NCBI GenBank assembly: GCA_963846885.1
Contig: CAWJXS010000002.1
Location: 1-64,000, forward strand
Source: RPQJ01 sp963846885
Lineage (GTDB): Bacteria; Pseudomonadota; Gammaproteobacteria; Steroidobacterales; Steroidobacteraceae
DNA length: 64,000 nucleotides
Reading direction: 5' to 3'
Part shown: one piece after another, positions 26,139 through 35,458 of the stretch
Position numbering within the stretch: position 1 is the first letter of the stretch
Layout of the letters: each line of letters starts with the position of its first letter
Program-made: the position numbers and the translations under genes
The notes under the pieces: generated by a model
The model's input: only the letters and a program-made list of their open reading frames with translations
The model's database searches: none
What the model was told of the DNA's origin: nothing

Positions 26139-27619
26139 TGCGGTGCCACGTCGCGGCTGCGCACGCTGCCGTCCGTCATCTGCCAGCTCACGGCGAGCGT
26201 GGCGGGCGGCTCATTGCGCTCGACCCACGCTTCCAGTGCCGGCAGCGGATCGAAACTCACTGTCTTCGCGCCCGGACCTGCCTGGATGCCGCAATGGTCC
26301 ATGCCCGGCACCATGAACAGGCGCGCGAACTGTGCGGTCGCCTCCGCGCCGCCCATCCGCTCGCGCATCGCCGCGTGGTAATCGAGCGTGCGCTGCGGGG
26401 TGACGATGGCGTCCGCCCAGCCGTGATACATGAGCAGCTTGCCGCCGCGCTCGCGGAAGGCGGTCAGGTCGGGGTTCGTCGCGTCGTAGATGCGCGACAT
26501 CGTGGCGAGGCGCGGCGGGTCGCGGTCGAAGTCGTACTGGCGCGCGTCGAACGCAGCGCCCGCATCCGGCACGAACGCCATGTAGCGCAGGAAGTCGGTG
26601 CCGAAGCGCTCGATCAATGCCGGCTGCTTGGTGCCCGGGATGCCCGACAGCCACACGGGCCAGAACGGTTCCGATCCTTTCGGCACGCCGCCCGGATACT
26701 GGATACGGCCATCGCCGCCCGTCACCGGCATGTACCAGTGCTCGAGCACGCCGATCTCACGCGCGGTCAGGCACGTCGCGCTGGCGGCGCCCTTGCATTG
26801 CAGTCGGGACGGCTGCCAGTCGCAGCGTCGCGGGTCGTCGATGAGCCCGTCGCGCTGACCGTCGATGCCGTCGCAGGCTTCCAGCACGGCCTGTGCGATC
26901 AGCGGCACCTTCGCGCGATCGAGGATCTCGCTGCCGTCCGGGTGCGTGTTCGCCTGCACGATCCACGCGGCCTGCGTCGCGACCAGGCCCGTGTAGTCGA
27001 GCGCGGGTGCGCCGGCGACGATGCCGTCGAAATCATGCGGAAAGCGCTGCGCCGCCATGAGGCCCATGCGGCCACCGGTCGAGCAGCCCATGAAATACGA
27101 GCGCGCAGCGGGCGCACCGTAAAAGGCCCGGACCAGGTCGCGTGACACGCGCGTCGTCTCGGTGACGGAACGCCAGCCCCAATCGGCCTCGGCCAGCGGG
27201 TTGTCGAGCGCCCAGCGACCGTCGGTGACGTTCGCGCCGAAGTGTCCCGAATCGGAGGTGGCCGCGGCATAGCCGCGTCGCAATCCGTGATTGAGCGCGT
27301 TGACCACGCCGGGCTGGTCGGCGAGGAGCGAGCCGCAGAAGCCGCCGCAGCCCGCCATGTAAAATTTGCCGTTCCACCCGTCGAGCGGCAGCCGCAGCTC
27401 GAACTGGATCGCCTGCGGAATCGTGCCTTGCACGCGGCAATACGCCGGGAGATCGCCCGCGGCTGCGACTGGAGTCGCCAGGGTGATCTTCGCGCCCGGC
27501 ACGGACGTTTGCGCCAGCGCCGCACAGGCATCGTCGGCTGCATGCGCGGCAGCCGCGAAACAAAGGGCAGTGAGCGCCGCGGTGACGGCGGCGAGCGAAG
27601 CGCGGGTCGGGTCAGGCAT
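26135..27619 (-). CDS. Tannase/feruloyl esterase family protein
   Basis: 494 residues with a signal peptide (start at ATG 27619, cleavage after AAHAA near residue 27). The nucleophile Ser lies in FMGCSTGGRMGL, the acid in MYHGWADAIVTP and the His in VPGMDHCG. Cysteines flanking Ser and His (GCSTGG, DHCG) form the conserved bridge of this family. Such enzymes release phenolic acids from plant esters in the periplasm or outside the cell. It heads a three-gene coupled operon with the exporter and the GNAT enzyme. An in-frame upstream ATG (27883) would remove the signal peptide from the N terminus and is rejected. Confidence 0.88.
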   Translation of the reverse strand: MPDPTRASLAAVTAALTALCFAAAAHAADDACAALAQTSVPGAKITLATPVAAAGDLPAYCRVQGTIPQAIQFELRLPLDGWNGKFYMAGCGGFCGSLLADQPGVVNALNHGLRRGYAAATSDSGHFGANVTDGRWALDNPLAEADWGWRSVTETTRVSRDLVRAFYGAPAARSYFMGCSTGGRMGLMAAQRFPHDFDGIVAGAPALDYTGLVATQAAWIVQANTHPDGSEILDRAKVPLIAQAVLEACDGIDGQRDGLIDDPRRCDWQPSRLQCKGAASATCLTAREIGVLEHWYMPVTGGDGRIQYPGGVPKGSEPFWPVWLSGIPGTKQPALIERFGTDFLRYMAFVPDAGAAFDARQYDFDRDPPRLATMSRIYDATNPDLTAFRERGGKLLMYHGWADAIVTPQRTLDYHAAMRERMGGAEATAQFARLFMVPGMDHCGIQAGPGAKTVSFDPLPALEAWVERNEPPATLAVSWQMTDGSVRSRDVAPQ

Positions 27620-27663
27620 CCGTGCAGGATAGGGGCCGGGGGCAGCGGCCACAACCGCCGCGA

Positions 27664-29190
27664 CTACTCCGGCGCCGGCCCCGGGAACTGCTCGCGCAGC
27701 ATGCGCTTCAGGATCTTGCCCGATGGATTGCGGGGCAGGGCAGGCATGAAGACGTAGGCTTTCGGCTGCTTGAAGCGCGCGAGCCGCGCGTGGGCCAGTG
27801 CGCGCAGTTCCTGCACCAGCAATTCGTCGTCGCCCTTCCAGCCGTCTCCGCGCACGATGACTGCGCAGACGCTCTCGCCCCACTTGGCCGAGGGTTGGCC
27901 AATCACGCCGACCTCGCGCACGCCCGCGTGCCCGCTCAGCACGTCTTCGACTTCGGCCGGATACACGTTCTCGCCGCCCGAGATCACCATGTCCTTGGAG
28001 CGGTCCTTGATGTAGATGAAGCCGTCCGCATCGATCTCGGCGATGTCGCCGGTGTGGAACCAGCCCTCACGGATCGCTTCCTCCGTTGCATCGGGTCGGT
28101 TCCAGTAGCTGCTGATCAGGTGCGGGCCGCGCGTCACGACTTCGCCGGGCAGGCCGGGCGGCACCGGGTTGCCGGCCTTGTCGACCACGCGCACGTCGAT
28201 GCCGAAGTAGGGCATGCCGGTCGAGCCGACTTTCTGGCGCGCGTGCTCCGGGGACATCAGGCAGATGCCGCCATGCGTCTCTGTCAGTCCGTACACCTGC
28301 AGGACCTCGATTCCCATCTCCAGGTACGACTCGATCAGCGTCACTGGCACGGGTGCCGCGCCGCAGATCACCCAGCGCAGGCGGGGCCGGGCGGCAGTCG
28401 CGCGCTTGGGGTGCTGGTGCATGAAGGCCAGCATCGCGGGCACGCCGAAGAAGCCCGTGATGTTCTCCGCGTCGACCAGGTCCCACATGGCCCCCGGGTC
28501 GAACTGCTTGAGCAGCACGCTGGCCATGCCGCGGTACACGGCCGTCACCAGCAGGCCGAGGCCAGCGATGTGGAACAGCGGCGCCACGATGATCTGGCGT
28601 TCGCCGTGGTGCAGGTCGGAGGTCGCGAGCATGCTCGCGAGCCAGGCGATGTTGCCCCGGTGGGACATCAGCGCGCCCTTGGGCCGCCCGGTCGTGCCGC
28701 TGGTATACATCATGAACAACGGGTCTTCGCCCGTTGCGCCGATGGGCGGCTCGGTCGTGGGGGCCGCATCGACGGCGGCGGAGTAGGCGCCACCGTCGGC
28801 CTGCAGCCAGCGCACTTGCGGAAACTGCTCGCGCAGCGGGTCGACCAGCGCCTGCTGGTCGGCGCCATAGATGACCGCCGTCGCGCCGCAGTCCATGACC
28901 TGGTAGGACAGCTCGGGCACGGTGAGCCGCCAGTTCAGCGCGACGAACACGAAGCCCGACTTGGCACAGGCGTAGAACGATTCCACGAACTGCGTCTGGT
29001 TCGACATCAGGCAGGCAATGCGTTCGCCCGGGCTGAAGTCCATCCCCAGCAGCGCGTTGGCCGACTGGTTGGCGCGTTCGTTGAGCTGGCGGAACGTCAG
29101 GCGTGAACCCGTCGCGGTATCGACCACCGCTTCGGCGAGCGGGGCGATCTTCGCCCGTTCCGTCAGGACCTGGCCGGAATTCAGCAGCAT
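27664..29190 (-). CDS. Acyl-CoA synthetase (AMP-forming)
   Basis: 508 residues of the AMP-dependent ligase superfamily. P-loop: MYTSGTTGRPKGALMSH. Adenine-binding motif: VYGLTETHG. The hinge region is GWFHTGDIAEIDADGFIYIKDRSKDMVISGGENVYP, and the catalytic Lys lies in RNPSGKILKR. It activates a carboxylic acid as CoA thioester in the cytosol; the length and motifs fit medium/long-chain or aromatic acid ligases. The start at ATG 29190 (MLLNSGQ) is preferred over 29211. It is divergent from an acyl-CoA dehydrogenase, so both may serve one degradation pathway. It could equally accept phenolic acids from the esterase next to it. Confidence 0.9.
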   Translation of the reverse strand: MLLNSGQVLTERAKIAPLAEAVVDTATGSRLTFRQLNERANQSANALLGMDFSPGERIACLMSNQTQFVESFYACAKSGFVFVALNWRLTVPELSYQVMDCGATAVIYGADQQALVDPLREQFPQVRWLQADGGAYSAAVDAAPTTEPPIGATGEDPLFMMYTSGTTGRPKGALMSHRGNIAWLASMLATSDLHHGERQIIVAPLFHIAGLGLLVTAVYRGMASVLLKQFDPGAMWDLVDAENITGFFGVPAMLAFMHQHPKRATAARPRLRWVICGAAPVPVTLIESYLEMGIEVLQVYGLTETHGGICLMSPEHARQKVGSTGMPYFGIDVRVVDKAGNPVPPGLPGEVVTRGPHLISSYWNRPDATEEAIREGWFHTGDIAEIDADGFIYIKDRSKDMVISGGENVYPAEVEDVLSGHAGVREVGVIGQPSAKWGESVCAVIVRGDGWKGDDELLVQELRALAHARLARFKQPKAYVFMPALPRNPSGKILKRMLREQFPGPAPE

Positions 29191-29302
29191 GCCTCGTCTC
29201 CCCCGTGGCACGGCCCGAAGCGGGCCGCCGGCAAAGCTAACTGCCTCTGGACAAGAACACCAGTTTCCTTTGTCATCGCGATCCCCCCGCGAGGTGTTCC
29301 CG

Positions 29303-30448
29303 ATGCACGCTTACCGTTCCGCCTGGCTCGACGACGAGCTGGACCTCTTTCGCGACGCCGTACGGCGATTCGTCGGGCAGGAGATCGTGCCGCACGACGC
29401 CCGCTGGCGCGAGCAGCATCACGTCGACCGCGAGCTCTGGAACAAGGCGGGCGCGGTCGGCCTGCTCTGCACCGACATCCCCGCCGAATACGGCGGCGTC
29501 GGCGGCGACGTGCGGCACGAAGCCGTCGTGGCAGAGGAAATGGGCCGGCACGGCATCACGAGCCTGGGCCACGCGGTGCACAGCATCGTCGCGCACTACG
29601 TTCTCAACTATGGCACCGAGGAGCAGAAGCGCGACTGGCTGCCGCGCATGGCGTCCGGCGAACTCGTCGGTGCGATCGCGATGACGGAGCCCGGCGCGGG
29701 TTCCGACCTGCAGGCGATCCGTACGCGGGCTGTGCGCGACGGCGATCACTACGTCATCAACGGCTCCAAGACCTTCATCTCGAACGGGTTCCACGCCGGG
29801 CTCGTCGGCGTCGTCGTGAAGACGGATCCGGCGCAGGGCGCGCGCGGCATCTCCATCCTCATGGTGGAGACGAAAGATCTCGCGGGTTACCGCGTGGGCC
29901 GCGTGCTCGAGAAGATCGGCCAGAACGGCTGGGACACGGCCGAGCTGTTTTTCGACGACTGCCGCGTGCCGGCAGCCTGCCTGCTGGGGCCGGGCGAGGG
30001 CCAGGGCTTCGTGCAGATGATGCGCGACCTGCCGTACGAGCGGACGCTGCTCGCCATCGGCGGCCTGGGTGCGATGGAATACGCGCTAGCGCTGACCGCC
30101 GACTACACGCGTGAGCGCAAGGTGTTCGGCAAGCCGCTGCTCGAGCTGCAGAACACGCGCTTCAAGCTCGCCGAGGTGAAGACCAACGTGCACATCGCCC
30201 GTGTCTTCCTCGACGACTGCATCGTCAAGCTGCGCGACGGCAAGCTCGATACCGTCACCGCGTCGATGGCCAAGTACTGGGTCACCGACATGCAGAACAA
30301 GGTGATGGACGAGTGCCTGCAGCTCTTCGGCGGCTATGGCTACACGCTCGAGTACCCGATCTCGAAGCTCTACGTCGACTCGCGCGTGCAGCGCATCTAT
30401 GGCGGTGCGAACGAGATCATGAAAGAGATCATCGCGCGGTCGATCTAG
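29303..30448 (+). CDS. Acyl-CoA dehydrogenase
   Basis: 381 residues, normal length. Family signatures are AMTEPGAGSDLQAIRT (FAD-binding), INGSKTFISNG, and the C-terminal LFGGYGYTLEYPISKLYVDSRVQRIYGG. The C-terminal motif contains the expected catalytic-base region (YGGANEIMK). It introduces the alpha-beta double bond in acyl-CoA with electron transfer to ETF. ATG 29303 is preceded by GAGGTG. The gene is divergent from the acyl-CoA synthetase (112-base gap) and ends 5 bases before the convergent VanX-like gene. Confidence 0.93.
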   Translation: MHAYRSAWLDDELDLFRDAVRRFVGQEIVPHDARWREQHHVDRELWNKAGAVGLLCTDIPAEYGGVGGDVRHEAVVAEEMGRHGITSLGHAVHSIVAHYVLNYGTEEQKRDWLPRMASGELVGAIAMTEPGAGSDLQAIRTRAVRDGDHYVINGSKTFISNGFHAGLVGVVVKTDPAQGARGISILMVETKDLAGYRVGRVLEKIGQNGWDTAELFFDDCRVPAACLLGPGEGQGFVQMMRDLPYERTLLAIGGLGAMEYALALTADYTRERKVFGKPLLELQNTRFKLAEVKTNVHIARVFLDDCIVKLRDGKLDTVTASMAKYWVTDMQNKVMDECLQLFGGYGYTLEYPISKLYVDSRVQRIYGGANEIMKEIIARSI

Positions 30449-30453
30449 CGCCG

Positions 30454-31191
30454 TCAGAGATCCTTGAACATCGCGTTGCCGATGCGATACGACTGCCAGT
30501 CGCGGTAGTCGAAGTGCCACCATTCGCGGTCGTAGACCGTGAAGCCCTCGGCCTCCATCGTGCGGCGCAACAGGTCGCGCGCTGCGCGCTGCTCCGGCGT
30601 GCCGCCGGCGAAGTCAGGGTGGGCGCGCTCCGAAAAATCGTCATACCCGCTCGGCATGGGTACCTCCAGGCCGGTCTGCAGGTCGTACAGAGTGAGATCG
30701 ACCGCGCTGCCGCGATTGTGGCGCGAGCCCTGCGACGGGTCAGCCACGAAGTCGCGCATCTCGGAGGGCGTCGCGTCCCAGAACAGCTGGGTGACGTACC
30801 AGGGCCGGTACCCGTCGAACAACCTGAGCCCGTAACCGTGTGCGCGCAGGGCGGCGTTCGCGCGGACCACGGCCTCGGCCGCTGGCCGCTGCAGGAAAAC
30901 GCGCGCTTCCGGGTAGATCGGCGTCCGCAGGAAGTTGTCGGCGCTGGCGTAACGCACGTCGAGCTGCAGCGTCGGGTCGAGCGTCACCACTTCCACGAGA
31001 TCGTCGGCGCGGAAATTGCCGGTTTCTTCCGGCGGCATCGCGCGCAGAGCATCCGAGCGCAATTGCTCGATTTTGGACGGCGAAAGGGCGGGTGCCGGGG
31101 GTGCCGCGCACGCGACCAGCAATGCCATGCACGCGCCGAGCGCCGCGCAACGGAGCAGCGTTCTGCGGCGATCGTCCAGCCAGCGTCTCAT
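30454..31191 (-). CDS. VanX-like D-Ala-D-Ala dipeptidase, lipoprotein
   Basis: 245 residues. The N terminus is a lipoprotein signal with lipobox LLVAC (Cys about residue 28), so the protein should be anchored in the envelope. The zinc site is SRHNRGSAVDLTL (SxHxxGxAxD) plus EWWHFDY (ExxH), the signature of VanX/DdpX dipeptidases. RLFDGYRPW is also family-typical. It lacks any van genes nearby, so cell-wall peptide recycling is more likely than glycopeptide resistance. Coding ends 5 bases from the convergent acyl-CoA dehydrogenase. Confidence 0.9.
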   Translation of the reverse strand: MRRWLDDRRRTLLRCAALGACMALLVACAAPPAPALSPSKIEQLRSDALRAMPPEETGNFRADDLVEVVTLDPTLQLDVRYASADNFLRTPIYPEARVFLQRPAAEAVVRANAALRAHGYGLRLFDGYRPWYVTQLFWDATPSEMRDFVADPSQGSRHNRGSAVDLTLYDLQTGLEVPMPSGYDDFSERAHPDFAGGTPEQRAARDLLRRTMEAEGFTVYDREWWHFDYRDWQSYRIGNAMFKDL

Positions 31192-31348
31192 GCCGGAATC
31201 ACTGCGAATTCACCCTCGAGTTCACCGACGCGCGTGCCGGAACACTCGAGCACGCTACGTACGACGATGCGCCCCATGCGGCCGCGCCGCAATGTGGAAA
31301 GCAACCGGGCCCAGTCGGCGGCGCTTGGGGAAGCTTCGCGCAGGTCGC

Positions 31349-31580
31349 GCAAGTGACGCGTTGCGTGCGCTCGATCCGGTGCCTGTCACCGAGCTTGGAA
31401 AGGCAGACACGCGCTCTGTGACAGGCACCGGATCGAGCGCACTGGCAGCGTCGCAGGCTGGCGCGTCGCAAGCATCCGACCCGGTACCGTTCCCCGAGCG
31501 CGTGTCTGCCTTTCCAAGCTCGGGGAACGGTACCGGGTCGGACGCGACCGGCGACTGACCGCCCGCGACGCGTCACTTGC
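31349..31580. repeat. Composite inverted-repeat element (REP/MITE-like) in a 428-base gene-free gap
   Basis: This is the only gap above 300 bases (31192-31619). It is bounded by a 12-bp inverted repeat, GCAAGTGACGCG (31349-31360) and its complement (31569-31580). Inside are two long hairpins. Hairpin 1 has 25-bp perfect arms (31365-31389 and 31418-31442). Hairpin 2 has 25-bp perfect arms (31475-31499 and 31518-31542). The 27-base core of hairpin 1 (31390-31416) is the exact reverse complement of 31496-31522 in hairpin 2, while the stem sequences differ. Repeat families with variable stems and constant cores resemble BIMEs or non-autonomous transposon relatives. No gene is seen here. Confidence 0.85.
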
Positions 31581-31619
31581 AGACCGGTGCAGAGCGTTCC
31601 TGGTGCGCGCGGCATCGTA

Positions 31620-32072
31620 CTAAGAGCCCGGATGCGGCGGTGGCCTGTCCCGCGACGGTATGCGATACATCCAGAGCGCGAGGCCCAGTGCGATGATCGC
31701 CAGCAGTGCCTGCAGCCAGCGCGTCTGCACGACGAAGTAGATCGACGACCCGAACGAAAGCAGCATGGTGACGATGGCGACCATCTTCGTCCGGTACGGG
31801 ATGCTGCGATGGTGGTGCCATTCACGCAGCATCGGGCCGATCAGGCGATGCGCGAGCATCCATTCGTGGAAGGGCCGATAGGCCCGCGCAAAACACGCGG
31901 CAGCCAGGATGAAAAGCGGCGTCGCGGGGAGCAGTGGCAGGAAGATACCGGCCGCACCGGCCACGAACGCGCAGGCGCCCACGACGAAAAACACGGCCCG
32001 CACGATGGGTGAGCCGTGCTCGCGGGGTTGCCCCTGGGCAGTGTCCGGGAGCGATGTGTCTGGAGCGTCCAC
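31620..32072 (-). CDS. DUF454 family inner-membrane protein (YbaN-like)
   Basis: About 150 residues. The DUF454 core is visible as VVGACAFVAGAAGIFLPLLPATPLF, the Cys/Ala-rich ACFARAYRPFHEWML segment and HRLIGPMLREWHHHRSIP. Three or four hydrophobic helices indicate an inner-membrane location. The start is uncertain. GTG 32072 avoids overlap with the CBS gene, GTG 32090 is an alternative, and the in-frame ATG at 32189 would overlap the CBS gene by 74 bases. Function unknown. It is the last gene behind the nuo operon. Confidence 0.7.
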   Translation of the reverse strand: MDAPDTSLPDTAQGQPREHGSPIVRAVFFVVGACAFVAGAAGIFLPLLPATPLFILAAACFARAYRPFHEWMLAHRLIGPMLREWHHHRSIPYRTKMVAIVTMLLSFGSSIYFVVQTRWLQALLAIIALGLALWMYRIPSRDRPPPHPGS

Positions 32073-32115
32073 GGCCCGAGCGTACAGCACGGGCGGGAGA
32101 CGCAACACACGACGC

Positions 32116-32589
32116 TCAAGTCGGATAGTCGCTGCCGATGAAGGACTTGAGGCTGGTGATCGTCTCTGCCTGCTGCGCCACGACCGCACGCACCAGGTCG
32201 CCGATGCTCAGCACCCCGATGACCCTGTCCCCATCGACCACCGGCAGGTGCCGGATGCCGTGGTTGGTCACCAGCTGCAGGCATTCGCCGAGACCCATCT
32301 GCGGCCGCACGACGATCACCTGCGCCGTCATGATCTCGGACACCCGGGTGTCCCGCGAAGCGCGGCCCAGCAGGATCACCTTGCGGGTGTAGTCGCGCTC
32401 CGAAAGGATGCCGACCAGCTTGTCACCCTGCATCACGAGCAACGCGCCGACGCGCTTGGAGTCCATCTGGGCGATGGCTTCGAGCACGGTGGTGTCCGGT
32501 GGCACGGCGTGCACGACGCTGCTTTTATGCGCCAGCATGTCGGCGACCGTGCCGTGCAGGGGCGGGATGTCGACCTGTCCAAGTGTCAT
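32116..32589 (-). CDS. Tandem CBS-domain protein
   Basis: 157 residues made of two CBS domains (about 18-75 and 80-140), with typical VPPDTTVLEAIAQMDSKRVGALLV, GILSERDYTRK and GIRHLPVVDGDRVIGVLSIGDLVR blocks. CBS pairs bind adenine nucleotides and act as energy or redox sensors. It follows nuoN by 21 bases on the same strand and may be co-transcribed with complex I. A direct role in complex I is not implied by sequence. Confidence 0.88.
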   Translation of the reverse strand: MTLGQVDIPPLHGTVADMLAHKSSVVHAVPPDTTVLEAIAQMDSKRVGALLVMQGDKLVGILSERDYTRKVILLGRASRDTRVSEIMTAQVIVVRPQMGLGECLQLVTNHGIRHLPVVDGDRVIGVLSIGDLVRAVVAQQAETITSLKSFIGSDYPT

Positions 32590-32610
32590 GTGCTTCTCCC
32601 CTCTGAGCTT

Positions 32611-33936
32611 CTAGACGGCGGACCGTTGGCTTGCGTTCGCCGCAGCCGGCGGAAGCTCCGTGGCCGGTGCCTGTGACGGAGCCGGTTGGAACAACCGCAT
32701 CACGATGCCGGTGTAATACGCGAGACCGAGGAAGCTGCCGACGAAGGCTGCCACCGCCGGCACCAGATGGCCGGACGCGATGACCGACTTGAACACGAAC
32801 AGCTTGGCAAAGAAGCCGGGCAGCGGCGGCAGGCCCGCCAGTGACAGCATCGCCACCGCCAGCAGCGTCGCGGCCAGGGGCTGCGTGGCGAATTTGCCAT
32901 TCAGGCCGCGCAGGTCGTCGTCGTCGCCCGGGCAGAGCGCGGCGAAGCTCGCGCAGGCCAGCACGGTCGCGAGGCCGTAGAACGCCGCGTACCAGAGCAG
33001 GTCCGAGCCGCGACTGCCAGTGCCGTCGAGCAGGGCGAAGATCATGTAACCCGCGTGGGCGACCGAGGAATAGGCGAGCAGGCGCTTGAAACGCGTCTGG
33101 CCCAGGGCGGCGAGGTTGCCGAAGACGATCGACACGATGGCGAGCACGGTCACGACCAGGCCGGCTGCCGGGTCGAGCGGCATCCCGGCGACGATGCGCG
33201 CCAGTGCGAGGATGACTGCGGCCTTCACCAGCGAGGCCATCAGCGCCGTGACCGGCAGCCTTGCAGCTGCGTAGGCATCCGGAGCCCAGGCGTGGAACGG
33301 GAAGACGGCGGCTTTCAGGAACAGGCCCGACAGCACCATGAGGCCCGCGGCCTGGCCCTGCAGTCCGGCGTGCTCGAACGCCTGTGCCCACGCGGCGATC
33401 GACAGCGTGCCGGTCAGGCCATAGGCCAGCGATACGCCGAACAACAGCACGGCGCTGGCAACAGACGACAGCACGAGGTACTTGAACGCGCCTTCGGCCG
33501 CTGCGCCCTGGCCCTGGCCCTGCACGATCAGTGCGAAGGCCGGCAGCGACAGCAACTCGATGCCGACGAACAGTGGCGCGAAACCTTCGGCGCCGAGCAT
33601 CAGCATGCCGCCGAGCGTGGACGCCGCCGCCAGCAGCCAGAACTTGTAGCCCCTCGCCGCAGCGAAACTCACGGCGACCCCGAGGGTGCAAAGCAGCAGC
33701 ACGAGCTTGCCGAACTGCGCGAAGCGATCCGTCGCCAGCTCGCCGGGTACCACGTCAGCCGCGTAGCCCGTGGTCAGCTGCTGTGCCAGCACCGCCAGGC
33801 CGGTGGCGGCGCCGACGACGAAAACGACGCGGGCCCAGCGGGCATCGGCCCGCGACATCTCGAGCAGCATCAGCACGACGATCACGCCGAGCAGCAGCAA
33901 GTCGGGCGCCAGCGCGAACATGAACTCATTCGCCAT
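32611..33936 (-). CDS. nuoN: NADH-quinone oxidoreductase subunit N
   Basis: 441 residues with about 13 membrane helices, one of three antiporter-like proton-pumping subunits of complex I. Conserved blocks include FVGIELLSLPAFAL, KYLVLSSVASAVLLFG, FPFHAWAPDAY and KRLLAYSSVAHAGYM with the expected functional lysines. It ends the nuo operon and overlaps nuoM by 11 bases. The C terminus carries a soluble Pro/Ala-rich tail of about 25 residues. Confidence 0.96.
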   Translation of the reverse strand: MANEFMFALAPDLLLLGVIVVLMLLEMSRADARWARVVFVVGAATGLAVLAQQLTTGYAADVVPGELATDRFAQFGKLVLLLCTLGVAVSFAAARGYKFWLLAAASTLGGMLMLGAEGFAPLFVGIELLSLPAFALIVQGQGQGAAAEGAFKYLVLSSVASAVLLFGVSLAYGLTGTLSIAAWAQAFEHAGLQGQAAGLMVLSGLFLKAAVFPFHAWAPDAYAAARLPVTALMASLVKAAVILALARIVAGMPLDPAAGLVVTVLAIVSIVFGNLAALGQTRFKRLLAYSSVAHAGYMIFALLDGTGSRGSDLLWYAAFYGLATVLACASFAALCPGDDDDLRGLNGKFATQPLAATLLAVAMLSLAGLPPLPGFFAKLFVFKSVIASGHLVPAVAAFVGSFLGLAYYTGIVMRLFQPAPSQAPATELPPAAANASQRSAV

Positions 33937-35458
33937 GGTTGGCTCCCATGAGCGCGATCACCGGCGGCCGTGCCAGCTGTCCGACCGTCGCGTCGACCTT
34001 GTCCATCCACACGGCGGGCCGCACGCCGATCCATACGATCAGCAACAGCAACGGCGCGAGCGCAAGCAGCTCGCGCGGCCGCAGGTCGGGGAGAGGATCG
34101 ACGACGGTGGAGTCGTCGAACACCAGGCTGCGTGCGAACTGCAGCATGTAGGTTGCGCCCAGCACGACGCCGGTGGCAGCCAGCAGCGCCGCGATCAACA
34201 TTGCCGGTCCCGCACCCGCCAGCCAGTGCGCATAGCCCGTGGTGAAGGCGCCGAGCAGGACGAGGAACTCGGCAGTAAAGCCGCTGGTGAGCGGCAACGC
34301 GAGCGAGGCCAGCACGAACAGCATGAGCACCACGGCGAAGCGGGGCGCCCGGGTTGCCAGGCCATGAATCTGCAGCCAGGCCGGCCCGCGGCGCTGCTCG
34401 AGCAGGCCGAGCAGCAGGAACAACCCGGCAACCGCGAGTCCGTGGCTCAGCACCTGCACCATCGCTCCGTGCACGCCCGTGCGCTGCAGGCTGAACAAGC
34501 CAAGCACGATGTAACCCATGTGGCTCAAGGAGGCGTAGGCCACGAGCATCTTGTAGTTCTGCTGCCGCAGCGCGAGCACGGCGCCATAGACGATGCTGGT
34601 AGCCGCCAGCAGCATGAGCACGGGAGCCAGCTGCGGCGCGACGTCCGGGCACAGCGGGACGGCGAAGCGGATGAAGCCATAGGCGCCCATCTTCGACAGC
34701 ACGCCCGCCATCAGCGCCGTGCCCGACGCGGATGCCTCGCCGTAGGCGAGCGGCAGCCAGGAATGAAATGGGAACAGCGGGCTCTTCACTGCGCAGGCCA
34801 GGCCCACCGCGACGAAGACGAACAGTTGCTGGCCGCTGCTCAGCTGCAGGCTTTGCAGGGCGGCATAGTCGAAAGTCCAGTGGCCGGTCTGCCGCGCAGC
34901 CTCGGCGCCGAGCCAGATCACGGCCGCCAGCAGCAGCACGCTGCCGGCCATCGTATAGAGGAAAAACGTCATGGCGGCCCGCCGCCGCTGCGCCCCGCCG
35001 AACACGAGGATCAGCAGCACCATCGGGATCAGCACGGCCTCCCAGAGCACGAAGAACACCAGCATGTCCTGCGCCAGGAAGGTGCCGAGCAGCCCGGCCT
35101 GCAGCGCCAGCAGCAACCCGAGGTACAGCGGGCTGCGACCCTCGCTGGTCTGCCACGCACACGCGAGCACCGCCGGGAACAGCAGTGCCGTCAGCAGCAC
35201 GAAGTAGATGTTGTAGCCGTCGACGGCGAACCGGAGGCTGATCCCGAGGGAGGGCATCCACGGCACGTCGATGCCGGGCTGTGCGGCTGCTGCGCCGTCG
35301 AACCCGATGAACAGCGAGGCAGTGAGCCACAGCACCGTCAGCATCGCTGCCATCGCGACGATGCGGCCTGCGTGCGTCGTCCTGCCCAGCAGCGGCGCGA
35401 CGATGGCGGCGAGCCAGGGCAGCACGAGGATCGCAGTGAGCGCTGCGGGTTGAGTCAC
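33926..35458 (-). CDS. nuoM: NADH-quinone oxidoreductase subunit M
   Basis: 510 residues, about 14 membrane helices. Antiporter-family signatures are FVLWEAVLIPMVLLI, KSPLFPFHSWLPLAYGEA and KMLVAYASLSHMGYI. It forms part of the distal proton-pumping arm. Its start overlaps the nuoL stop by 4 bases. Confidence 0.96.
   Translation of the reverse strand: MTQPAALTAILVLPWLAAIVAPLLGRTTHAGRIVAMAAMLTVLWLTASLFIGFDGAAAAQPGIDVPWMPSLGISLRFAVDGYNIYFVLLTALLFPAVLACAWQTSEGRSPLYLGLLLALQAGLLGTFLAQDMLVFFVLWEAVLIPMVLLILVFGGAQRRRAAMTFFLYTMAGSVLLLAAVIWLGAEAARQTGHWTFDYAALQSLQLSSGQQLFVFVAVGLACAVKSPLFPFHSWLPLAYGEASASGTALMAGVLSKMGAYGFIRFAVPLCPDVAPQLAPVLMLLAATSIVYGAVLALRQQNYKMLVAYASLSHMGYIVLGLFSLQRTGVHGAMVQVLSHGLAVAGLFLLLGLLEQRRGPAWLQIHGLATRAPRFAVVLMLFVLASLALPLTSGFTAEFLVLLGAFTTGYAHWLAGAGPAMLIAALLAATGVVLGATYMLQFARSLVFDDSTVVDPLPDLRPRELLALAPLLLLIVWIGVRPAVWMDKVDATVGQLARPPVIALMGANHGE

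Noticed and set aside
24258..26381. A 707-codon open frame opposite the ABC exporter
   Set aside because: Low-complexity shadow; the opposite strand has complete Walker and signature motifs.
30454..31191. Vancomycin-resistance function for the VanX-like gene
   Set aside because: No vanH, vanA or regulator nearby, and the lipoprotein signal places it in the envelope rather than the cytoplasm.
31016..31558. A 180-codon frame across the repeat element with repeated VTGTGS/GNGTGSD-like peptides
   Set aside because: The peptide repeats are produced by the inverted DNA repeats; no ribosome site or domain.
31200..31620. A CRISPR array in the repeat-rich gap
   Set aside because: The repeats are inverted and only two, with no regular spacers and no cas genes.
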